From Adineta vaga (taxonomy: Eukaryota; Rotifera): 64,000 nucleotides of DNA. The DNA is taken from contig CP075495.1 of the NCBI GenBank assembly GCA_021613535.1, positions 14,570,001 through 14,634,000 of the forward strand, written 5' to 3'. Of this stretch, positions 55,393 to 64,000 are shown in pieces. Numbering within the stretch: position 1 is the first letter of the stretch; each line of letters begins with the position of its first letter. The notes under the pieces were generated by a model. The model did no database searches. It was given only the letters and a program-made list of their open reading frames with translations, and was not told the origin of the DNA. The translations under genes and the position numbers were made by a program.

Positions 55393-58300
55393 TCATTCTG
55401 AATTCGATGTTGTGGCTTGTAAGGATACGACTGTTTGAGAAATAGAAGAATTTGGATGAGAGGTAGAAGCATCATGTCGTTGAAATACAGGACCCATTTT
55501 ATTCATGTATTTTTTGACATAAAGTTCAGTTTTTAATCTTACACGATCAGTTAATATCGTTGATAATGGAATTGCATCATTTTTGGCTTTTTCAATTTCT
55601 TTATCTAATACCGCTAAGGTAAATTTCTTCACTAAATATTTGATATCATCTGTTGAAACAATACGTCCTTGTTTACATGTTCGTTTTGTATATGGTTTTA
55701 ATGTTGCATGAACATGTTGAGAAATATTCTTACGTAGATGATCACGATTTTGTTTTATTGATGATAATATATTAGCATTCGAAGTAATTGATTCTTCATT
55801 ATGATCATTTATTTCTGATGAAGATTGTTTGATTTCATTGTTTTCTTCAGAGACTATTTTCGGAACGGTAGAAGACATTTGTTCTGCATCATCTTCTTCG
55901 TCATCGTCTTCTTCTTGTTCTAAAGGTTTAGTTTCATTTGGAGTCATTTTTGATGTATCATCAATCTCTTCTTTAATAGCTGTTGTTGAATCAACTGTTG
56001 GAGGCCGCTTTCGTTTATTACTATTGCTAATATGATGATGTCGATGATTACGACTGTGACGATGAAGATGTTTTGATAATTTCATATTTGCATGTAACAA
56101 TGAATGATGATGATGATGATGGTGAGGACGACGTTGTTCAGAGATAATATGTGCAGATGAAAGTGGACTTAGATCAATAGGTGGAGCAGAAGTATCTGTT
56201 GTAGTTTCTGTTGATGGTAGTGTCCAACTAGTAGTCATCGTTTCTCGATTATAGAAATAAACAGATGAATCTGTTGGACATGTGGCAACTGACCAGCCAG
56301 ATGGTAATCGAATAATACGTGATAGTTCTACTTCGTTTTCAGGTCGTGCTGGTGGAGGAAGTGGTAGTTCATCTTTATCGATCTAAAACAAAAAGAAGAA
56401 AACATATGATTAATCAAATATTAAAAATTTCGTTCAATTTACCGAAGTAGTTGATTGTGAATTATCTTTTATACCAGCTGAAGTCATATATGAACGAATG
56501 TATTCAATAGGAATTTGTGATAAATGTTGATAAATCCAATATGTTTGATCCGTTTGATCTGGATGCGCCTAAATAAAACAAAATCAAATAATAAATAATC
56601 AAGACAAAATCCTATTTCAATTCGATTGTATTTACCGTCGATGATGATGATTCTGGCTGAGGTGGTGTATGTGGAATCATTGATTCATCATTATCTGATG
56701 TACGTTGTTTTTTATGTGGTGGTTCATTTTGTGATCCTAAATAATGCATTTAATTAACAATTTCAAGGCTAAATAGAAACAATATCCTTACCTGGACTTT
56801 CACCATTTGTAGTAGCTGCTGCTGCCGCCGCTGCTCTAGCCTAAACAGAATTCAAGTAATTTCATAGAACAAGAAAACAAGAATGAATTTTACTTTTTCT
56901 TCATCTTCATATTGTTGTTCGAATAATTTTCTTCGTTCATCTTTTGATAATAATTGTTCTTGTGTACGTGGAGTTTCACGTAGTACATATGAACGTCGAC
57001 TGAACGATCGATCGAAAGGTTTTTGTTGACTATACGATGAACGTGTTGGAAAACTTAATCGTGAAGAATTTTCTTCTTCATAACGATGTTTTGAACTATG
57101 ATGATGATGATGATGATGACGATGATAAGAACTTGATTCTGGTTCTTTTCGTTTCGGAATAATAAAACGTTCTTTTAATGATGACCATGTCGAATAAATA
57201 TGAAAAAGTTTTGTTATTATTGGATTTTCAAGATGATCAAGCATTGTATTCATTAACGAATGAATTTGTTCTTGATCTGTCATTTCTATTTGATCATTTA
57301 TTTTCGAAGGTAATCTTAATTGTTTAAAAACTAAATCAAATAAACCATTTTTAATCACAATCGTTCGATCTTTGATTGGTAAAACTGTATGAATAAAATC
57401 TAATAGTTGATATTTGAATTCATCCGAATATTGTTGTTGATCATGTTCATCATCATTAATTAGAATATCTTTCATCCATGAACATAAAACATGTAAACCA
57501 TTACATTCTAAGAATAAACGTGGTAATACGACATGTTTTTGTGAACTTGTTTTAATAAGATCTAATTCAATTGTTCGAACATTTTCACTATCTGTTCGTG
57601 ACATAATTTGAATTAGTTGACGAATTTCATCAATCGTTTTTGGTATTAAATATTCATTTGTATCTTCATCACGTAAATAATCAAGTAATTCATCATCATC
57701 TAATGTTGCACGACGATTTTGTCGTTTAAGTGAATTATTATTATTTTGATTTGATTTAATACTTATCGTTCCACGACATGTCGGTGCACCACAATAACAT
57801 TTTTCATTTGCTAAATCAGCTGAATTTGATGATTCAAAACGATAATCAATGGTTAATTCTTCATTGATATCTAAATCACGTTTAGCAAAGATTCCCATTC
57901 GATATTCACCATTAACAAGCCATTTTTCAGCGACACAATTTGGTTCACAAGAATGATTGATAAATCTTGCCCAATTGCCTTTCATTGTCGAATCAATTAC
58001 TGTTCCATGAATTAATGACATGACATATTGATGAATATTTCCATCGCGTTTGTATTTCTTATTTCGTTTTCCTAATTCATCCATGTCAATAACTTCACCA
58101 ATATATTCAACAAGAAAGCGACCTTTACGTATTTTTGAAGTTGCTTGTAAACCATAACCTTTCATTTCAGTTTTAAATAGACCTATTTTATGTGAAGCAT
58201 AGGAACGTCGTTGAAAACGACGATTGGAACACCATTGTCCACATGGACACATTGGACCACATTCAATCAATAACATGCGATTGAGACAATCAGAACCACA

Positions 58301-61112
58301 AGCCTTTATACCATGAGAACGATCGCATTCACTAGTAGTACATTCACATTCCATGACTTCACGATTATGACGTTTTTGTTGACGACGAGATGATGGTAAA
58401 CAATTGATATTTTCATTGATTTGAGTATAATTTAGTAGAGTATCAACAGGTATATTCGTATTCAAAACTGCTTCCGATGGTGTTGTTGATGTGATATCAG
58501 AAAATCGAGATACTCGTGGTGGTTTACTTGATGGTGGACGAACTAAAAGTTTTGAATAGAGAAAATTTCTATTCAAATCAAAACTATTACCATTACTTGA
58601 AGAATCATTTGGTTGAAGATTCTTGTCAGATGAAATTTCGTCATATATTGACGATGGAACTGTTGGAATTTCATTGAATACTGTCCGACGTGTTGTTAAT
58701 GTATCTGTAGTGATTTCTTTCAGACAACGTTGTTGTGGCGGTAAATTGAATGGTGGTGGTGGAGCAGAAAATCCTGCAAATGTTTCTGGATAAAATGCAT
58801 TTGGTTCTGAAAGTGAAGTCATTGGCATATCAGAAGTAGTATTCGTTGGTGGTATAGATAAAAAATGTTTTGTTGTTGATAATGATGATGATGGCAAATT
58901 GGGATTCTTTTGTGTAGAAACTGCTTCAATAGATTCAGATGCTTTGAGGAATAGTTTTTCCAATGTTGGTGAACGACGAAATTTCTTTTCATGGTGATGA
59001 TGATGATAATAATGGTTGTTTCTTGATGATGAACGTGATGTTGATGATGATGTTCGAGAAATCGATGAATACGAGGATGAACTACGAGTTGAAGAATATG
59101 ATGTTCGACTTCGACTACGACGACGAGGAGAAAATGATAGAGATGATGATGATGTTGAAGAAGAATATCGTGAACGATGTTGATGAGAACGAGGTGAACT
59201 AGATCGACGACGATGATGACGATATCTGGAAGATGTTGATCGATAATGATGATGGTGATGATGATGAACATAATGTGTATTGGAATAATGTGGACTTCGA
59301 TGACGCCGATAATGGTCGCTTCGTCGATCATGTCGAAGTGGAGAATCATGTCGATGATAATCGGAAGATCGTCGTCGCCGTCGTCGTCCGTGATGATCAT
59401 CATGTGTGGATGGAATAGACGATCCACGACTTGATTTTTTATCATGATTGTTTGTTTCATGATTTGTTTTTGTTTTATTGAGAGAACTATCATTTGAACT
59501 AGATGGTTCAATTATTTTTCGATCTGATTTTGTTTCATGTGATTTCGAACAATGTCGATCAGGTCGTGCTGATGAGGATGATTTTCGTCGCTGAGAATCA
59601 TGTTCATTAGTTGATTTTGATTTTTCTTGTTTGTTCGATGATTGAGGCTTAGGTGAATTTTCTTCAGGTTTGGAAGACTTTGTTATGTTCGTATCATTTG
59701 TCTAAAGAAGAATTTGAAGAAATTTTCTCTATAAGAAAAATTTTCATACGCGTGTTTTGTCATTATTTGTCTCTGAACTAGCTGGTTGATGATTTTTGTT
59801 GTTTTGAGAATCCGAAGATGAAATGGAGTTTGTTGATTTACTATTGGTAATTGATTCAGTTGTTTGTCGACTTGATTTTGAAGTTCGATCATCTTTCTAA
59901 ATGGAAAAAAGAACGTCAGTCAAAACAACTCAACGATTTTGAATATTAACCTTGGGTGATAAAGTATTTTTCGTTGTTAATCGATCAGTGGTGGTGACAG
60001 TAGCTGAATGACGCGAACGTGATGGTGATGGAGAAAGTATAATGGATAAACCACGACGATGAGAAGAATTGTGATTAGATTTGGAATGACGATCATGTGG
60101 AGATGAATTTGATTTCTTTGATAATGATTCTTCTTTCTGAAAGAAGAAAATTAGATTAAAAATCGAAATTTTATCGATTAAATATGATATACTCGTGATG
60201 TAACGGATCGACTTGATTTTCGATCTTTAGAATTAGTATCTTGAGAAGGTGATCGTCGTCGATTATTGGATGTTGCAGACGAATGATGACGAGAAGATTT
60301 ATGATGATGATTATTATTTATTTCATCTTTTTGTTCTCGTCGATGATCCTTTGTGGATGAACTGTTTTTTTTACTTGTGCTATCATCCGTCTAAGAAGAA
60401 AAAGATATTCTTTATAATTTTGAAAATTATATCAAATTACTTGATGTCGATGTGATCGATCTCGTTCTGATGATTTATCTCTCGTTGATTTTTTCTTTTT
60501 GGAATCATCATTTTTATGATGTTTTTTCTTTTTATTCGAAGTTTCTTTAGTTGTAGTTGTCGATTGTCGTTCACTCACTGTTGATGTTGTTGCTGTCTCA
60601 TCGATTTGATTCGAATTTGGTGATGGTGCTTCACTGTTAACATATGTTCGATCAACAGCATGAGATACAATAAGACCTGATTTAACAACAACAATCGGCT
60701 TAACAACAGCCAATGGTTTACTACTATTAATACTGTTCGAATTATCTTCTGTTGACGATTTTGAATCATTAGTTGTAGGATATGATGAGAGATTATTCGA
60801 ATTGTCTGTCACTTGTTGATCATTATCATGATGAGTTAATGAATCCGAAGAATTATTCGTCGTCGTTTTTTCCAATTCACGAACTTTATGTGATGATTTG
60901 TTACCTTTGCCCCATAATTTACTAAGAATTCGACGTCGTTTTGCTTCTTCATCAACAGGATTTGTAGGTGAAGAAGAAGAAAGTGCGGATGTAGACGACA
61001 AGTCAGGTAAAAGTACAGTTGATTCGACTTCTAAAATAGATAAATATTGCATAAAAAGATTACAAATGTTGTACGTACCAATTATAGATGATTCCGAGCT
61101 GGTCTCGGTCAT
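55393..61112 (-). CDS. SETD2: SETD2, histone H3 lysine-36 methyltransferase
   Basis: A long multi-exon gene on the minus strand, ATG 61112 (MTETSSESSI) to the stop at 55393. The N-terminal third is Ser/Arg/Lys-rich with RS- and His-rich runs. The catalytic exon (58963 to about 56880) holds, in order, AWS (CECTTSECDRSHGIKACGSD), SET (GRFLVEYIGEVIDMDELGKR, RFINHSCEPNC, EELTIDY) and post-SET (KCYCGAPTCRGTI). Later exons hold a poly-Ala stretch, a WW domain (LPSGWSVATCPTDSSVYFY, then NRETMTTSW) and a C-terminal SRI domain (YLVKKFTLAVLDKEIEKAKN). This is the complete SETD2 order, and the enzyme acts on nucleosomes with elongating RNA polymerase II through the SRI domain. The SET catalytic motifs NHSC and ELTIDY are intact. 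Confidence 0.92.
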
Positions 61113-62607
61113 TGTTATTTTCGTACCTAATTTAAAAATCTTTATGTGATCAAATTATAAATAAGAAATGCTGTTATATCAGCGTATGAAAAGTAATGAA
61201 GGTAATCTTACGGTTATTATTACGTATTGTTCGTTGTCTCTTTTTTAAACATAGTCTGACCCCAATACAGCGTGAAATTTAAGTCAAACGAAACGGTTGA
61301 AAAGACAGAAAAGAAGAAGAAAAAGAAAAAGACGTCGACATCAAAGAATTTTAAACATACAAAACAACAACCACAGCGAATTTTTTTCTCTATTCATATA
61401 TGTCACTACTATCGTTTTTAGAACCATATATCATGTGGCGCTATCGTTATAAACGATAACAGATGTAACCAATAAAAACAGATTTGAAAATCGTCATAAA
61501 TCAAGTGGTTAAATTCGAACAAATCTATCAATCTTACTATAAATCATCTTGAATTAATAAAAAATATATAATTTAGCCCTCATTTCAACGATAATAATGT
61601 CATTTTATAATGACTTGACTGATATTCGAATAGTACAATGCGCAAAAAGGAGTGATCCATATCCATTAGAGATTACAGTTTCGTCTATATGGAACGTTAT
61701 TGTTAGATGTTTGTGAAGAAAAACTAAAGAAATCATAGCAGATTCATATAATCAATACTATATACTCGTCTAATGGTTTGAATAGAAGCTCAACAGCATT
61801 GACATTGCTATGAGACAATAGGTTCTTTTCGTGATTTTCATCAATATACTTTGCAATACTAAATCGAAAAGTGAATAAATCCATTCAAATATCTTTGAAA
61901 ATCTTCATTATTCGAAATTTCCATTGGACTTAAACCATCAAGAATGTCGTTTAGTTTATCAATATGATGACAAACGTAGATATACATTTATCAAGTACGA
62001 TAGGATGACGACAAAAGAACAGATAATTATCATCTGATTTCCTTATCAATAAAGAGAAAAAAATGTAGTATAAACCAGGTGTACGTATAACACAAATGAT
62101 TAATAAATTATTTTATGCAATAAAAATTCAATGATTCCGAACTAATGTTCTCTTTCATCGATATATTCAAGCATTTTCTGATTTTCTTTTCTTTTGACAT
62201 GTTTCTATGGAAACATATCAATAGAATGAGCTCAAGTTTGAGGTAGTAGGTTTGTTAGTTTGATCTATATTGAAATTAACTAATCAACCTCTATTACTTC
62301 ATACAATGACTTTGATATATGAGAGAATCTCTGATACGAATTTGTACAGTAAGTAATAAAATCCGATCTATTTAACAAATAGTTTCTACCATTAATCGTT
62401 GAAATATGATGATTAAAATTTCTTTATTAATTCCTGGTTTGTTCTTTTTTATGTATTTATTTTCAATTAGCAAGCAATTCAACATTTGTTTGTTAATGAT
62501 TTCTTGACTTTCTCTACGACAACAATAACAATGTGAATAAATACTGAGAAGAAACTCAAAATAACACAGTTCATTTATTATTTTCTGCATATTCAATACT
62601 CTACATT
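61113..62607. promoter_or_regulatory. Intergenic, divergent between SETD2 and a membrane protein
   Basis: About 1.5 kb without supported exons. It should hold the SETD2 promoter and that of the plus-strand gene at 62608. Short frames here are not protein-like. Confidence 0.4.
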
Positions 62608-62907
62608 ATGGATTCATCGAATGATACAGGGCTACCATTAAAGATCTTTAGTATTATATCTTTATCATTAGGTTTCTGTTGTCTATTACTTTGCTGTGCT
62701 GGATATATAGTAGCCAAGAAAAAATATAAACAACAACATCAAATTCATCTTTCTAATCATCATCATCATCATCTTTCTCCAGCACAGGTCCCCATTTTTT
62801 CAATCGATATGGCAAATACACCAACATCCAATACTGATCATTGTTTCGATACACCTCCACCACCCTATGAACTCAAAGAAGAATCATTATCAAGTAAAGT
62901 CTTTTGA
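62608..62907 (+). CDS. One-pass membrane protein with PPPPY tail
   Basis: Single-exon ORF of 99 residues from ATG 62608. After a short N-terminal arm (MDSSNDTGLPLKIF) comes one hydrophobic, Cys-rich helix (SIISLSLGFCCLLLCCAGYI) followed by a basic stop-transfer patch (AKKKYKQQ). The cytosolic tail has a His run and ends CFDTPPPPYELKEESLSSKVF, with a PPxY motif. The plan resembles the WBP1/VOPP1-type adaptors that bind NEDD4-family WW domains. The family is otherwise unassigned. Poly(A) AATAAA near 63082. Confidence 0.7.
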   Translation: MDSSNDTGLPLKIFSIISLSLGFCCLLLCCAGYIVAKKKYKQQHQIHLSNHHHHHLSPAQVPIFSIDMANTPTSNTDHCFDTPPPPYELKEESLSSKVF

Positions 62908-63434
62908 AATTTTCACTTCGAAAGCTAAATCTCAGATTCCTTTGTTTATACTAGTTCCACAACATGAATCAATTGTTCAGCTATCTCCTACTGAACAAAT
63001 CCCATGACGACCTACATAAACTCTTCAATTATTATAATCCTCTAATTTTTATTTTTGTTTTTGAAATAAGCAATGATTAATGAATAAATAGTGAATCAGC
63101 TATAATCGCTCTGACAAAGCAACAAGAGTCATACAGAAGAAAGATACAGAGAGAACCTGCTCTCAGAAAAAGAAAAACAACATACCAAAAAAAAAGCTAA
63201 CACAAAACAATAATCAAGGTCGCTGTACAGCATATTCAAATCATGGAGCAAAACACAAGAAAAAAACAAATCAACTTATCATTCAAAGAAAAAAACACAA
63301 AGCAACAAAAAGCAAAGCAAAGCAAAAAGTTTACATACAACATTGATTCAGAAGTGTGAAAATAGAGAAAAAAATGAAAACAAACAAACAAACAAGCTTT
63401 GACTATTTCTAAATACTTTTAATTATATCTGACT
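62908..63434. other. Intergenic, convergent ends
   Basis: 3' UTR of the one-pass gene and flank of the minus-strand gene; A-rich from 63120 to 63400. No gene. Confidence 0.45.
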
Positions 63435-63864
63435 TTAGGAAATTGACCGACCACAATGAGGACATTGCTTACAGCAGTTCTTACCATTACTTTGAATAAA
63501 AAAAAAAGAAAAATTAGTTCAAGAAAACAAAGAATATTTCTTACCTGATTGATTCACTTGTTGTCGATCGCCAATGATTATTTTTTGTATTTTCATTATC
63601 ATTTGACCGTTCAATACGTGGTGGTGGAAGTAACGGTGGAAAAAGCATAGATAATGGACTAGATGATAGAGGTGGAGAAGCATTGACCCATCCATTGGAT
63701 TGTGGTTCAGGAGATAAACGCCATGTATTTGATGATGAAGGTGGTGTCAATGGCATCCACAATGGTGCATCGGGTGATAGAGATGATGAAGTTGCTGATA
63801 TAGGCATTGGACGATTGGTTGAAAGAGCTAAAGGAAATAATTGACTAGATCGGAGAGAGTTCAT
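63435..63864 (-). CDS. Unrecognised Ser/Pro-rich protein with C-terminal CPHC, possibly partial
   Basis: Exons 63864 (ATG, MNSLRSSQLFPLALS) to about 63545 and about 63492 to 63435, joined at ISNG. The body is rich in Ser, Pro and Trp (DAPLWMPLTPPSSSNTW). It ends KNCCKQCPHCGRSIS, with a Cys-rich zinc-ribbon-like half (CxxCPHC). Upstream sequence to the window edge has protein-like frames, and an acceptor-like CTATTTAG lies just before the start, so more exons may lie beyond position 64000. No family is recognised. Confidence 0.5.
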
Positions 63865-64000
63865 TTGCAACTAAATAGTTTACATCGAAAAGCTGTCCGA
63901 GCTGGTGTTTGTGGTGGTGTTGTAGTTGTTGAAATCGATGATGTTGGATGATTCTTGGCGACGGCCAAAGAGACCTTTGTGTTTTGTCAAATATAAACGA
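63865..64000 (-). other. Window edge, possible upstream exon
   Basis: The minus strand has an open, Thr/Pro-rich frame (TTTTPPQTPARTAFR) ending at a GTAAAC donor-like site near 63883. It could be an exon of the preceding gene or of another one outside the window. Confidence 0.3.

Noticed and set aside
58963-59434. Long plus-strand frames rich in Met, Asp and Val opposite SETD2
   Set aside because: They are the antisense of the RS/His-rich coding repeats (for example CAT/CAC runs read as ATG).
1-64000. CRISPR arrays, rRNA or tRNA genes
   Set aside because: No regularly spaced repeats and no rRNA segment were seen; I noticed no tRNA cloverleaf, although a tRNA could be missed by eye.

Overview
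The window looks like nuclear DNA of a small metazoan, most likely a bdelloid rotifer or close relative. It is AT-rich and gene-dense on both strands. Most genes are split by many introns of about 45-65 bases with plain GT/AG ends. The products are animal families (SETD2, two Sox factors, ARL6IP1, EMRE, DNAJC28, FAF-like, LITAF). The abundance of young duplicates, gene relics and short non-autonomous transposons also fits. The assignment is an inference; no marker gene in the window proves it.

Layout. 0.5-4.5 kb: a Ser/Pro-rich protein with a CtBP-type motif, a two-RRM RNA-binding protein and a LURP-one-related protein. 4.7-8.8 kb: a decayed partial copy of what follows, carrying a coiled-coil tail-anchored gene and a perfect hAT-type MITE. 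8.9-13.5 kb: a possible Ski/Sno-like nuclear factor, DNAJC28, and EMRE, the small subunit of the mitochondrial calcium uniporter. 14.2-19.1 kb: an unrecognised multi-exon gene, its dead copy, LITAF relics and a second coiled-coil tail-anchored gene. 19.2-23.6 kb: four LITAF-domain genes, one of them hidden in very short exons, next to a four-pass membrane protein. 26-30.3 kb: an LRAT-type protein, a fifth LITAF gene and ARL6IP1. 31.6-33.7 kb: a tandem pair of an unrecognised family. 34-41 kb: three copies of a Ser/His-rich family with a shared upstream block, an F-box/LRR-type relic and a ubiquitin-like ORF. 42.9-47.6 kb: two dead aldo-keto reductase copies flanking a DUF3990-like (ADP-ribosyltransferase-fold) gene whose upstream region holds a Harbinger-type MITE. 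48.8-61.1 kb: a SoxE gene, a hemerythrin-like gene, a divergent Sox gene, a FAF-like UBA/UAS gene and a complete SETD2. 62.6-64 kb: a one-pass PPPPY protein and an unresolved gene near the edge.

How genes may work together. All five LITAF genes carry an N-terminal PPxY motif. The neighbouring four-pass protein ends in PPGY and the one-pass protein at 62.6 kb ends in PPPPY. LITAF proteins are known endolysosomal membrane adaptors that recruit NEDD4-type ubiquitin ligases through PPxY. This suggests a local expansion of ligase-recruiting membrane adaptors, which is inference beyond the motifs themselves. The rest is a mix of housekeeping, chromatin and developmental genes. The clearest undescribed material is the coiled-coil tail-anchored pair, the Ser/His-rich family with its shared promoter block, the 31.6-33.7 kb pair and the DUF3990-like gene.
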